In this document: positions 49,814-63,740 of the stretch, piece by piece
Numbering within the stretch: position 1 is the first letter of the stretch
Layout: the number at the start of each line of letters is the position of its first letter
Origin: Leuctra nigra
Lineage: Eukaryota > Arthropoda > Insecta > Plecoptera > Leuctridae
Direction of reading: 5' to 3'
Assembly: GCA_934045905.1 (NCBI GenBank)
Contig: OW203763.1
Span: 21,875,108-21,939,107 of the forward strand
Length of the DNA stretch: 64,000 bases
Notes under the pieces: generated by a model
Database searches by the model: none
Seen by the model: only the letters and a program-made list of their open reading frames with translations
Told to the model about the DNA's origin: nothing
Program-made: the position numbers and the translations under genes

Positions 49814-50859
49814 GTTTAAATAGGGATAAGATAGGTAATGAAAAAGTAAGAAGTAGAGTACCTTCCTAATTAAAGTACAATAATATTTGTGTGATCAATG
49901 TTTGAAATGCACGAAATGTGTGCTCAAAGACGTAATGTATTCAATGTCGTAATGTTACGAAATGAATCTTGAACAAAACTTCGCAAATATGAAAATAAAG
50001 TAAACACCTTTCAACTAATAAGCGAAAGGAATCAAAGTTCCACACAAAAAAACGGATCAGGTAAAATAGTAACTACCTAGTTTAGAAACGGAGTGAATCC
50101 AACGTTTCCAAGAAGAAAATAATTTGAAATAATCAATCCCCTGGACAAAAACTGTAGATACCTAATATCTATGCTTTAAAAGCGATTCAATTTTACTAAT
50201 ACCTTCACAAAGTACACCAAATTGCCAAAATTATCAACGAAAAGAAGCAAAATGCAGTAGAGATTTGGAATGACGTGTGAACGCTAGAAGAGAACAAACG
50301 CCACTCAATGATATTATTGAAATGTGAGCTTATGTTTCTAATCCCTCCTGGATGCAAAATCAGCCAAGTAGAAACACGGGAGGCACGGCCATCAGAACTA
50401 CGAAAATGACGAAAAGACAATCAAGGTCCTTAAAAACTCGAAATGATTTGTTGGAAACTATGATCCAAATTGAATTATTCAAATTTGATCAACTCAATAA
50501 ACATAAAAATATCTGCTTTTCACTAAAAAAGTGTACATACCATCAAAACACTCTTGTACCTAAAGCAAATCAGATTCAGTTGCATTGGAAAGACATTCAT
50601 TTTCAATGTTTCATTTCTGACAGCTATTAAAAATGTCAATAAGTGCATACTTTCTTGACAGATTCGGCTGAAAATTTGTAAAATAAGTGACATTGTTGGT
50701 CTTACTGACCATGCTAAATATGAGTTTGATCACATTTCTCGAAGACCATTTTCATTTTTTAGGCTATCAGGAGATACTTATTTTAACAATGAACCAATGG
50801 ATGGATTTCAAAAAAAAATTGGGTCTGCAAACAGAGAAGGTTGTCTTTACATGTGTGCA

Positions 50860-51003
50860 AAATTTCAGGTCGATCGGTGAAACGGTGCGACTTCTATTGC
50901 TTCCTTTAGCATACAAAAACAAAAACAAAAAAAAAACAAAAAAAAAAACAGAGGTCCGTGCTAAAAGAGCCAAATGGAGTCGCTCGCTTCGCTCGCTCAA
51001 TTA
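50860..51003 (+). mobile_element. Helitron-like or MITE 3' end fragment
   Basis: TTTCAGGTCGATCGGTGAAA is followed by an A-rich tract and by GTCGCTCGCTTCGCTCGCTC, a self-complementary end, then AATTAAT. A worn relative of the GCGAG...GCGAGCG end lies at 35065-35085. Many insect non-coding transposons finish this way. No target duplication was resolved. Confidence 0.4.
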
Positions 51004-54000
51004 ATATGCACTTCAATAATGTATTTGTTGATATTTTAGTTTGATATGTGTATAAGTTGCAATCATGTTCTTTGATGTGTTACAAACCACCTGTTATCGG
51101 TAAAAATAAATACAGGTTTGATTAATTAGCTGCATGTATGCATCGTATAAATGTATGAGTGTGAGGATACAGTACGACTTGGCTGGGTGGAGCGACCGCT
51201 CCACTAGATAACTGAAATTTTGAAACTAAAGTTTTGTCACGTGTTTCTTTCTCACATTTTCGACTCCCGCATTGGCTGAATAAGTTAGATGAGTTCGGTA
51301 TTCGAAGTAATGGGTCCTGTAAAATTACGACTTGTAAGGGAAACAAATTTGTTTTCGATTTTTCTGACCGACTACGCTGTCACATGTTCAACTGTGGCTT
51401 ATTTAATTAAATAGATTAGTTCTCTTTCCTAAGTAGCCATGTGGCATAGATGAATTCCAGTGCCACCAATTACCTATTTTATTTGAAACCCTTAGCTCTA
51501 ACAATAATTCATTTTCAAGAAAGAATTGACACAATTGCGTGCTTGAAGCCGATTTCGACTTTCTTCTTTTGAAATTAATTGGTAATATGGGTACTCGTAT
51601 TTTTTTTCGTGTATGTGAATGAATGTCACCCAAAGAAATACTCTATCAACTTTTCATATTATGATTCATGTCAGATTAAAAATAAATTAGATTATTAGAC
51701 GTATTAAAAAAATTATACAATGCATTTATATATTATCGTTAGGTGATTCTTTCTATGTATGTTCGAATGTATGTTACAACAACGAGCTTTTTGTAATTAG
51801 AGTTGTACATCAAATGAATTAGAATGATCTAGTTTAATAATATATTCGTAGAAGTAATTAGTAATGCCTATATCTTCCTAGTTTGTATATGTTTTTCCTT
51901 GCAATCATTTGATAATTGAGTCAGCTACTTAATTTGAAGTGATGCTGGAAGTGTCCCCTTTGTGTTGGGTTAATTGCAGAAAGACGTTACTAGATCAAGT
52001 TTCCAGTAAGCTAAAACCCATTATTGCAATGGCTTCAGAGGAAATTAGAACGAGCTCAAGTCAAACTTAAAGTTCCACGGGAAAGTAACTACAATTCGAA
52101 TTTGTGTCGAATGTATAAACCTGTGTAAATGCACTGAAGTTTGAATACTTATTAATAATGAATGTGAAATACCAAGTTAGACTAATTCAAAAATCAAACT
52201 ACAAACTCTTGCTTCCTTTCGTGTCTTTATTGAATAATACATTTGTTATTATATTTAAATATATTTAAATACCTTATGTGAGACATCTTCTTCGCTTTTA
52301 TACTGATCTTATTTAATTTTTACATGGGTCTGTACTTCACATCACACTTTTGATTCAAACCATCTCATCTGTTATAATATGCCACAAATTGCACTGCACC
52401 ATCCTTAAAATAAAAGGCACATATACGTACAATCCTACTTCTCACCAACGATATGATACAATTAGGGATTGTGTAATAGCAAAACCTATAGACTAAACAA
52501 TTCAATTTTACGTTTTAATCCCGAAAATAATATGTAAAATAATATTTTTGTCTACAGTAAAATGTTACAAATCCATAGTTAACTATCTAAAAAGTGAAAT
52601 ACCTTTCTCCTAAATGTCAGACTTAATTTTGGTTCTTCATCAATGAATCTCTTTTATTAATTTAAAATAAAAGTTCTTTAAATCGACAGGCCATTCTATT
52701 TATAACAAGAGTACGTATTAATTCTGTTATCAATAGCAGATAACTGCTAATAAATTAACCATTTTTACATCCACGAATGAAAGAAGTAAAATGATTGACG
52801 AGCCCATTTTCACGTAACAGCTGATAATGACGTCTATGATGACGTCAATTATTAGCATAATTAATATTGACTGTCTATCTACAACATAATAGAAACAGAG
52901 TATCATTACAAGAACAAGTTTGCTGAAGCACTAAGAATCTATAAACGTGCTTTATATATTATAATCTTACATGTGCTACAATAGTGTTAGTTTTATTTGT
53001 ATTTTTTTCCTCTGTCTGCTGCTACCAAAACGTAATATACTTTATTTTGTATTCTTTGACACTTTTCAATTATATCAAACTTTGACCTAGTGCAATATAT
53101 ACGAAACTGCATTGCAGGCTCAAGGGATGGCTGAAATAAAATGAAATATGAAATCTTTTATACGTTTCAATCTAATGCACTATTATTTACCTGAGTTCAG
53201 TCACGTACACCTCAATCTTTACCACTGCTATATAAAAAAGTAAGTTCATTGAATAGAACGAAAGAAAAGTATCAAGGATTCAAGTCATGTGGTTAAATGT
53301 ATAAATATAAGAGAATACTTTAGTTACATATTTAATTGGAGTGTTACTTGTAAGGCTCGATTCATATTGATCGCTATAATGTAAGTAAAAATTGCAATAC
53401 AACGTATTATTGTCATTGCACATTATAAATATTTTATTTTGTCTGTAACAGGATGCACTTATACGTATTGTTTTGCAAAACTTATTACGACATAATAAAT
53501 TTCATTCCTAGATCTTATTTTGATGCTATTCAGATTTAATTTAAAAATGTCATGTGCAACATAGAATTTTATAAAATTTTCTGTATAGACTTTGGGCCTT
53601 TGTTTTCGAAAAACAGTGAAAAATGAAGTGATGATATTTCAAATAATACTTACAATCATATTCAACATTATTTCATAGAGTTTGGAGTTTGGAACTGACG
53701 TCAATTCTGAGATAATTTAATTTAACTTTGAATTAAACTCGTGCCGACAATTGTCAGTCAACTGTTGAGAGTCTTGGTGAAAACGTCGCTCATTCCCACA
53801 GGTGTTAATAATCTTAATTTGTCGCTGTTGGTTCTAGAAAATATCCTCACAAATACAAGGTAACATTTAATTCCATTGTTTATACTAATAATGACTAATA
53901 ATTACACATATTTATAATAGGAAAATAATTTAAAATGCAAATTAGAGGAGTAGTATGTTGTGAATTGTGATAATTTTAATTTGTATTTATTTATAAACTC

Positions 54001-55879
54001 GTTATTAAATAATGAAAAATTATCTCAATTCACAAACACTCTCTCCCTTAAAATGTTAAAATCACTTCACTCGTCTAAATGCAAGTAAATATTAGTAATT
54101 AATTTTAAGGATAACTTTGTTTCTTGCACTGCCTGCCATTCAAATTTCCTTCTTGAGTATCGATCGATGATTCGAGAGCGAAGCAAACCCCATCTACCAG
54201 GTTTCTGATGTATCAATGTTTCTGAAAACTGCATTGCCAGCTTCGTGCGCTACGTACGGTTAAAATGGGAACTTTCATTCTCCCCACATTTTTATTCAAT
54301 CCTTGCAATATTTTAATAATTTATAATAATAGTGTACTTGTCACAATACCATCAATGCAGAATAACTTTGTGATCAATATTTAGTCCGACGATTGTAAAA
54401 ATATCAGTTTCATTAAATCTTTACAAAATCACAATTTGCGTTGACAAACTATTAAATAGAGCGAAGAGTTAAACTTTTATGGTCCAGAGAACTGATCATG
54501 ATACTGTGACCTCGACCTAAGATAAACAATATTGTTAAGATGCATCATTATTCGTTTGACAAAACTTCAATTTTGAATTCACACCTAATTCAAAAGTAGC
54601 TAGTTCTTCTAAGCACACTTACTAGAAGGCAAACAGGTTCCCTTACACACCTTCCCCGTAACCCATCCTTTAATTCTTTAATACTTACGTTAAGTAAACA
54701 TAGTGAACCTGCAGAGCAACAAACACCAACGCAGTATACAGGTAAATTTACATGCGTAACACATTGGGGAGTTCAAGTTATGCTAACAGTGTAGTGGCGA
54801 TGTATTGAAAGAGTGCGTTTCTTTGTAAGCGTCACATAATTTTATAGAATGTTTTAAGAGAGTGACTATTGAAGTTATATTCAAATTGTTAGCTTGGAAA
54901 CGGATACACAATCCCTGAAGGAGAGGTGAGATATTGTTGTTTTATTGGAAGAAATTGAGGATCATATTTGTGTTAACGTTTAGTTGCATAGTAAGCTAGT
55001 GTGCAAATAAATATAGCATGTGCAAGCGTTTTCATTATCATCTAATTGCAGACACAGAATTTATGAAAACCATTGAAATTTGCATCGTCCTACAAACACT
55101 TATTTAGGTACACTCAACCTATGATAATACGGTATTTAAAAGTAATGTTTTTGCTAAAAAAAAAATGGCATCATCCTATGAAGCAGCCAATTTTCGTTCA
55201 ACCCGTTTTATGATTTGTTGGATGTACACTTGGCCAAACAAAAATTGATCGTTCAATAAATCTGATACGCTGATAAATGTAAGATCGCACCATCAGAAGT
55301 CAGTCTAAGCGATCTCATTGTCTCACTCTAGTAGGTGACCTCACATTTCAATGATAATAACAAGCTTTGATTGGTTATGGGACATGACCAGCAGTCATTC
55401 AAATTTGTTCAACGATCAATTTTTATTTGGCCGAGTGTACCTACTTTTTAGATGATCTAAAAGTTTTGCTCCAATGGAAATGTAATTTTAAATATTTAAG
55501 CATCATTATAATTAATGCATTAGTAAATGCTATATGCAAATTGACTCAACAGTTGATTGCATTGTCATCCTGTCAGCGCATTATTACGCTTTGGCTTATT
55601 GGATTGGTTTCTAAAATATCTGAATTATTTATTTGTATAACCCCTCAGCCCTCATTTCTAATATGACATACATATTTTAAAATTAGAAGTGAATAATACT
55701 CTCTAGTCCTTGAATTGTTTTAAAACAGCTAAAACAAATAGTTTCTTGTATAACGACTCAAGATTTGAATGAGTCTGTGATGTAATTAAAAAAGGAGCAA
55801 ACACACAATTATTTACAGAAGGTTTGACAGCTCCAACGATAGTGAAGTTTTAAAGGTTATCTGTTGTTCCATTTCATAA

Positions 55880-55886
55880 TATAAAT
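55880..55886 (+). promoter_or_regulatory. TATA box candidate of the peroxidase gene
   Basis: TATAAAT lies 67 bases before the ATG at 55947 and would place the start near 55910. An alternative reading treats TTTCTTTAG at 55926-55934 as a splice acceptor after a distant leader exon. Confidence 0.4.
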
Positions 55887-55946
55887 CCAGATCCGTCTCC
55901 ACTGATCTGATGCATTCTGTTTCTGTTTCTTTAGTTGATAGCAAGA

Positions 55947-58900
55947 ATGGCTAGCAGCAGTAGAGGCACTTTTGTCGTGGTTTTGCTGTGGGCCTTGTTG
56001 ATGCAATTCGCAGCTCAATACAATGCAACGATCATTAGTGGACATAAGAATCAAGAACATGTGAAAGTAATTGGTAAGTAAAAAATAGATATTAGTTTTA
56101 TAATTAATTACGAGATCTGCTTTGGATTTTTTTTTAAATTTTATAACCTATTTTAGCAACTCTTATATTTTTTCTTCTTTTCTCCTCTTCGCCAACAAAC
56201 TAAGTGAAGCAAAGCAATTGAGGTAATGAATAATCAAGTTGAAGATAGTTGAGGCAAATCGGAGTAAATTAAAAGAGAAAATGCAGACGATTCATTGAGG
56301 TCAATAATTGATTTTTAGTTTGACTCATCTTGGATAATCTTGCAATATTGATACACATTCCCACTGAGGCATTGTTATTGATTCGTTAATCTAGGGCTTT
56401 CGTATTTGTGTTTTGGAGGATTGACCCTGAATAGGGATTGTTGTGACGTTTGCTGTGGGTCTGCCAATTACCATTATTTTGTGTGTTTTTTTTTAATGTG
56501 AAAAATACCAATACCTATTTTAATTTTAACATTTTATACACATAATATCATACAGACAATTCTATCTTTCGTTTCGAATTGCATTTTAGTATTTTTCAGT
56601 AAGAACATTAAATTTTGAGTTATTTAATTTGAATAGAAATGCGTAGAATGCGTTGCTTGCCAAGAATATTATGGATTTATTATGCATTAATGATTTATTA
56701 TCGTATTGAATCCTTCCAGCAGAAGTCCCAGCGTCAAGTCCTATCGCAAAACGCGAGATTCAACGGAAACGAGTGGTGACGCCGCCACGTCCGTCGGGAC
56801 GCGATCTCGAAGCGTCGGTGGCGTTCGCTCGAGGCGTTGTCACGAAGATGGGACGTCTCGAAGCGAATCTGAACGGCGCTAACGTGAACGTCAGACAAGG
56901 AACACCGGCTCATGGGCAATTAATTGATTCGTATCCATGTGCTCAAGCATTACATCATGGCAAGGAGGCGTTGATTGCGGTCAAAGCATCCGTATTTCTT
57001 CAACATAATCATTGTAGAAGGTAAACCAATATTCTTGTACGGAATATCGTAATTTATAAATAGAGTAAACTTCAATCCGTGCAGTATTGAGTCCTGTTTA
57101 ACGTGGGTAGTCCCATGTGGGCATCTGCCCACGCTATCTAGGACTCTAGACTCCATGGAACGGAGTACCTATACGTCTTTTGTCACCTTATGACTCGCGG
57201 CTATGACTTTTCTTACTTTTTCCTGTTATTGGTGATATACAAATCACAAATCACACGCCATACATGAATTACCACTTACCTGGCTTACTGTATAATTTCT
57301 AACAAATCCTCTGATTTGATGAAAGTAAAAACAAATTAATTTATAGAATTCACGCTCAATCTCTCAGTGAAATACTATTTTTGGAGTATTCATATGAAAT
57401 TACGATTTATTTGTTCGGTTGAATGAACAGAATACGTTTTGCATATCGAAAATAGAAAATCAGGTTAAATAAGTATAAATGGATAACATCTTTCATGATG
57501 TGATATAAACCCAGCTAAATGATTGCCTATCACCTGTTTCATTATTTACAATATATTGCGTCAGATTTACAGAATATGTTTTTCAGAATACGTTTGTTAT
57601 TTGAAAACAACATAAATTCATGTAAGTCATTGAAAATCTATGTATAGAGAACAGCATAACTCGTTATGTAAATATTTATTTTGTTATAATATAAAGAAAA
57701 AAAGATTTTCCGCCAAAAGTAACGCAATGGTTTACAAATAGTTTTGAGTTATCTTTGAAAACTGATGATTGTGTTCTTTGTCGGCTATGGGACTTTGATA
57801 TATCATTATTAGAAGTAAACTTCACAGATTGACGGTTTTATATTCTTAAATTAAAAAATCTAATTGTTTGAACAAAACCTCTTTCAACAGGTGTATAAGT
57901 CTGTGATAAGAAGTGTTGAGATCGATATACTAGGAGAAGAAGAAAAACAACTTAACAGACTTGTTTTAATCGTCGCTTATTTACTTTTACATAATATTTT
58001 TAAATATTGATAAAGTGCTTAGATTATATGAAACAAATATTTTTGTATTGGTAAATTGAAATTTTCTAAATACTTAGTTTATTTTAAGATTGTCTTTCAA
58101 TGAAATGAACAACTTTGACAACTTTTGATCGATGATAAATGGATGAAAATCTGAAATAATTATATATGTGCAAAAATAAAATCAATTTACCTTAAAAGGT
58201 CACAAGTGCCAGCGTAATTTACTTCCAATTACGAAGTAAGAAAATTTAGAGAAGAAAAAATACACATTGAGGCATAAATTCATGGAAATGATTAATAGTT
58301 TACGCACTATCTAGCGTTGTTAATCTGTGTTCGATTCCCGTATAGGGCATATAGTCACATTCCTAAGTTACAAGCCAGACACTGCAATAAAGAAGTGATT
58401 TCAACATTAAGTCTCGGTACTTTTGATCTAGATCGAGAAGAAATACCGAATGATGATTTGTTACGATTTTTCCAGATTTGGTCTCGATGAGGAACATTGC
58501 GCTAAATTAATATCCAAACTGCAAATGAATGCAACTTCTTTGGGTAAAACTTGTCAGTATCCAACTGGTACCTCATCTTATTGCACGAATGCGAAATACC
58601 GAACTTACGATGGTTCCTGCAATCGTCAAAATTTGGCCAACGAGGGCCAAGCCTTGACTGGATACCGACGTCTTTTGCCTGCCGATTACGGTGATGGTAT
58701 TCAACAACCAAGAGAAAACGCTAAAGGGAAGCTGTTACCGAGTGCCAGATTGATAAGTACCCATCTTGCTCGCGAGGGCAACAAACTGGAGGAAGATAAA
58801 ACGTTGGCACTAATGCAATGGAGTCAATTTGTTGAACATGACATGTCACATACGCCAGTTTCGAAAATGAGTAAGTGTTTTTTTGTATTTAATTTTATTT

Positions 58901-61900
58901 ACACTTTGTTCTATTTAATTGCCTACACTTCTTTAATTACATAAACTACATTGCGATAGCTGATTAGTATGTGTTTTCTTTTAAATTGAACACTGTATCA
59001 ATCAAGATTGTTAATTAGAAGTGTCATATTTGGTATTCGAGAAGTTGCCTGGTTAGAGAAAAAATATCTTTCTAGGTCTAAGTAAGCAACTTGTCATATT
59101 ACATATAATAATGACATCTTAAAATAGTTATGTAACTACCACTTCTAGGTAGGTAGTTCATAAAGTGTATATAAATTACAATTAGTGGTAAATAAATTGC
59201 AATTATTATCACAAATCGTTTCTTTAAAATAGAAAGAAAGTAATGAATGATGTGTGATTCGAATTTGTTATTAATTGCAAACGTCTAATTTAATATAAAT
59301 CTAAGAAAGTTCAGAAAATTTATGATTTCTACTGAAAAACATAATATTAATTTCCTTGCTGACAATGCCGCTTTAACGCGTTTTGTATAAATATATGTGA
59401 GCGGAATCCATATCAATTCACTAAATTCTTACGTCCCTTCACAATTGAAGACTATAAACAATCTCGCTAGGCAAAATTAACTAATTAAATAAATACCATA
59501 ACAAATAATTCAGGTATGTTCGACTTACCGAAGCTTTCTATACTTTTTGCACCAAAAATGTTTAATAAGTGGTTACTTTTAATTGCCCTTGTTCTGTACT
59601 TACGTGTACCTTCTGACAGCTGAGTAAAAAGCAACCGTTCTATTTGTATTCATGAAAGAAAATAGGAAGTGAAATGCAGACGGGTGGACCGAATTAGTTC
59701 AGAAAGCGATTTACAAAACGATACATTTAAAGTACAGATAATGTATCTTTAATTAATACGTTTTTTTTATGATAGCAACTTTTTCAGAATAATTCAAGTA
59801 TCTAAGAATATTTTTATACCTTTTTCCACTTGCAATTTTATTCTTATATATCTTTTAAGTTATAACAAAACTAAAGTTATATTTTATACACATACAATTC
59901 ATTTATTATGCCTCTACAATACATTATACATGAAACGAACTCGTAATCAACTGGTTCGTTAAACTACTCTACTACGTATAGTTTATGATAAGATAACGTT
60001 GGGATATGATGAAAAATAAAGGATTGTCACAAGATTCGGAGGAGCAAGGAGACGAGTTCTATAATAAAGGAAGAACTTCCCAAAATGTGCATTGACAATC
60101 CTCAGTCAGGATTCCAGATGCAATTTACTACATTTGCATGTTGTTGCCATTAGTTACAGAATCAGGTAGATAGCTTGTTTGGATTGGGGTTGCCTATTTG
60201 TGAGAAATCACACGTACAACCTCGCGGTATAACATATACCATTGTAACATTAATTCTCATTAAATTGTATCGTGTTAATTAAAAACTAGAGCAAAAATAA
60301 TTAAAAACACTTGTTTTACTTTCATAAGCCTTCATTTTCAATGGCAAATCTGGCATTGAAATATGTATTGCCATTCAGGTGGGAAAAACAGACTTTTAAA
60401 GTCTTACTGACATATACAGCAATGTTACCAGTAACTAGTCTCACCATGCTTACACATTGTGTTTATAAACATTTATATACAGGTCTTAGATGTCCCTTCT
60501 CTTCCGATCATTGACTCGTTTTATTCAGATTGGATTCAAGTTTCCATAACAACAATTTTATCACATATTTTATTATTCATCGATATCATAACATGTCAAT
60601 ATTTTATGTCTTTAATTCATTCTACAACCTAAGATATTTTCCTATCGTCTTTTCTTTGTTTTAGGCAACGCCGATAGTTCGATCATATGCTGCAAACCCG
60701 ATGGAGGGATGCTGCTACCACGTTATCTCCACCCATCTTGTCTGCCAGTGACAATTCCTGCCAATGATCCATTTTATTCGCATCAACGCATCCAATGCAT
60801 GAACTACGTGAGATCAGTACCAGCTATGAGGAAAGATTGTACATTTGGACCAATGGAACAGGTGATTGTCTTAATAATAATAATTAATATAAACAGTTTG
60901 TGATTACTTTCTTCTCTGGTATTGTCAAGTAGATAAAAAAAAATATACACGATATTTTGACGAGTTCGACGGGATTTGTCAAACGGTCTTGTCTCGTCAT
61001 AATCACATGGAAATGAACAGAATTATGGAAAAATCGTGTTTTAATACTGAGAATAATTGAGTGAAGCGTTTGGAGACATCGTCATGGAGATTCATTAGGC
61101 TTGGGTACCTACGAGTATATTTTTTTATTTCACATTTGTTTGATATTCATTACTTATTAGTTATTACAGTCATAAAAACACTTTACACTTGAAAACAAGG
61201 GGGTAAAATACATCGCATCATCCCTATCTACGTCGCAATGTTATTTTCACTTTTATTTCTGAAAATGTGTACAATGTTACAAATATAATGTTCAATTTGC
61301 TACATCCTCTCCAAAGATCTTGTGTTTTGAGAATGGGTACAAGATATTCAAATTAATTAAGTTAGTTACGTAGTTGAATAACATACTAAGTGATTATTTG
61401 GAGGGCAAATGTAACGTGAGATATCGTCGAATTGTTCGAATGTTTCTCAATAATTGTCTTGTTTATATTAGGCTGTAAAGTTGAAACGGGTTCAGAAAGA
61501 GCGAATAATAATAAGACTTCGACTTTCAAACACGAATTCCCAGTAATTAAATAGTTTAATCTTAACGATGAAGAAATTTGATGAGGAAAACAAAAGATAT
61601 TTTACATTTGCTTTTGGTGTTTAGTGAAGATTCATGTTTTGAATCTCGTTTATTTACAAAGATCGTTTGGAAAATACTCAGTATAGATTTGTAAATATAG
61701 TGATCTCAAACACCGAAACATTTTGTACTTGATCATGTACAAATTTCCTTATGATATGATTCAATCCAGCCAGAAATGCATAAAAATATATAAAAAGTGT
61801 TTTTTAGGTGTATTTTATTAATTGTATGTCCGATGTGCATTATGTGTATAAGTTCCATTAGCATGCAATTATTTTTAAAAATATAAATTTGGGTTTAAAT

Positions 61901-62311
61901 TTTAAGCTTTATAGCAAAGCTTAAAAGCTTAAAAGCTTTCCAGTTAATTCAGTAGTGCAAAAACTGTTTTATTGATGCATTTTCATGGACAAAATGTAGT
62001 AATTCGTTTCTATTTAGTGGTGCCTTATAAACACACGAATAACTAAACATGATCATATTGAATTGGACGTGTATTTTTTCAAAAATTCAGGCTGTAATAT
62101 AATTTTACTCTTCAGTTGAATCAGGCGTCGCATTTCCTTGACGGCACAATGATTTACGGGACAACGAATCAGAAAGCGTCGTCATTGAGGCAGTACGTCC
62201 AAGGAAAGTTGAAAGACAGCAACAAAGATGGCAGAGCGTTTCTACCCTCAGCAGATCAACCTACAAATGAGTGTCAAGTCAACAATGATGCAACTACTTG
62301 CTACAAGTCGG
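55947..62311 (+). CDS. Secreted animal haem peroxidase, 5' part (runs off window)
   Basis: Five coding exons are visible: 55947-56073, 56720-57020, 58476-58870, 60665-60861, 62116-62311 (1,216 bases, 405 complete codons, open at phase 1). The protein belongs to the insect chorion-peroxidase / peroxinectin-like branch of animal haem peroxidases, which use hydrogen peroxide to oxidise or cross-link extracellular substrates. An N-terminal hydrophobic signal peptide covers about residues 8-24. A basic RKR (58-60) could be a processing site. Haem-domain signatures: YRTYDGSCN, GYRRLLPADYGDGI, PSARLIS, and WSQFVEHDMSHT with distal His264 and haem-linking Asp265. IPANDPFY, C-RS, CTFGP and LNQASHFLDGTMIYG follow. 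The catalytic Arg, proximal His and C-terminus lie beyond 64000. Exon 2 is distinctly GC-rich compared with its neighbours. Confidence 0.93.
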
Positions 62312-62321
62312 GTAAGAAGAG

Positions 62322-62725
62322 ATCCCCATAAAAAACACTCCGTGTAAAAATACCAGCCAAGTCACTTCAACTTAAAAAAAATAATGAAATCTAAAAATTC
62401 TGCACTGAAAAGTAGTGATATCAAAAAATTAGCCAAGTCAAAACTTTATTTGAAAATCAAAAAATACTTGGCGCATCGTGTACATAAATAGCTTGGAAGT
62501 ATAAGCCAATTATAAATTATACATGAAATACAAAATATACATAGTATACCTATAATGCCCTAAAAAAACGATGCGCCAAGTATTTTTTGATTTTCAAATA
62601 AAGTTTTGACTTGGCTAATTTTTTGATATCACTACTTTTCAGTGCAGAATTTTTAGATTTCATTATTTTTTTTAAGTTGAAGAGACTTGGCTGGTATTTT
62701 TACACGGAGTGTTTTTTATGGGGAT
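62322..62725. mobile_element. Long foldback MITE beside a peroxidase splice donor
   Basis: Two nearly perfect inverted arms of about 158 bases (62322-62480 and 62568-62725) enclose an 87-base loop. The arms begin ATCCCCATAAAAAACACTCC, then contain GTAAAAATACCAGCCAAGTC, CTGCACTGAAAAGTAG and AATACTTGGCGCATCG. The element starts 10 bases after the last coding base plus donor of peroxidase exon 5. A relic of the same family lies at 24496-24575. No ORF. Confidence 0.9.
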
Positions 62726-62829
62726 ATCACTACTTTTTTTAGTTTATTCTTACAACTTACGTGTGACACATATCACATGAACAATTACTAAATCCTTTAA
62801 AAAAAATTACCCTTTACAATTTGGTTATT

Positions 62830-63740
62830 CTCATGAAAAAAACAAAGGTTTCATTCCAATCGGTCAACCCAGTTCCGAGATATGGCAACACGTCGGTTTT
62901 CAAAATGGCCGCTGAACTTTCTGCACTGCCACATAGAATTTATAACTATAAATGATGTGTATCATTTTTAGCTTTCTGAATATGTATTTATTGTATAGGA
63001 GGGGATTATAATGATTTATAAATTTGAATGACGTCATTTCCGGCCTCATAAATAGGAAAATTCTAGTTTGACTGTTCCTATTCCATAGAGATGTCCTTCC
63101 GAATCGTTTGGCACTAGTTTCATACCGATCTGTCAACCAGTTTTCGAGATATTACGTCGTTTCTTCCGATTTCAAAATGGCTGCTGAAATCACTGACCTC
63201 TTGAATTATAATTTAAACATGATTTCATTTTATTATAAGCAGTCTCAAATAGTATATTTATTGCATCAAAATGTAAATTTGTGCGATTTTTAAAATGTGT
63301 GACGTCATTTCCGGTTTCAGTATGGGAAACTGCAAATATTATTGATGATAATACATAAAGTTGACCGTCTAAATTGTTTAGCGTTGGTTTCGTTTAAATC
63401 TATTAAGACGTTATTAAGATATGATGTCATTTCTGGTTTCAAAATGGCGGCTTCCGGTTGGTTTTATATCAAGTCAAATAATATCACAAAAGAACATACG
63501 TTACATAAATATCAAAATAATTGGATCAAATTTGTTGCCGAAATGCCAATCGATGAATTAAATTTCATGACGTCATTTCCGGTTTCGTTAACATAAATTT
63601 TAGTCTGTTGCTATTGATTATCCATATAGATGACCGTCCGAATCGTTTGGCGCTATTTTCGTTCCAATCGGTCTAGCCGTTGTTGAGATATGACGTCACT
63701 TCCGGTTTCAAAATGGCGGCACAAAAAATGCATGGGGTGA
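62830..63740. repeat. Degenerate tandem repeat of about 270 bp, four units
   Basis: The block GAGATATGACGTCACTTCCG plus GTTTCAAAATGGCGGC recurs, with changes, at about 62880, 63150, 63418 and 63690. Between repeats, CGTCATTTCCGGTTTC and CGTCCGAATCGTTTGGC recur in register (63030, 63310, 63580). Spacing is 268-272 bases. The units are diverged. The sequence after 63740 (AATCGGTTCAGCCGTTTAGG, CTACTACTACTACTACTGAG) is probably the end of the same non-coding element. No peroxidase exon was found up to 64000. Confidence 0.75.

Larger units (their letters stand above)
47480..55879. other. Gene-poor interval between transporters and peroxidase
   Basis: No protein family was recognised apart from Helitron debris listed separately. 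The interval holds AT-rich single-copy-looking DNA, a CATT microsatellite near 48510-48530, one AACGCGTT dispersed repeat copy (49200-49262) and short orphan frames (for example plus 50352-50630). Distal exons of a neighbouring gene cannot be excluded. Confidence 0.45.

Noticed and set aside
50352..50630. 92-codon plus-strand ORF
   Set aside because: No splice partners, no family resemblance, and it lies next to transposon debris.
57085..57150. Hairpin with GAGTCCT / AGGACTC and CGTGGG / CCCACG stems in a peroxidase intron
   Set aside because: A short cruciform is real, but pairing is broken by large loops and nothing links it to a known RNA family.
58316..58350. tRNA-like B-box (GTGTTCGATTCCCGTA) on the plus strand
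   Set aside because: No matching A-box, D-arm or acceptor stem; at most a worn SINE fragment.
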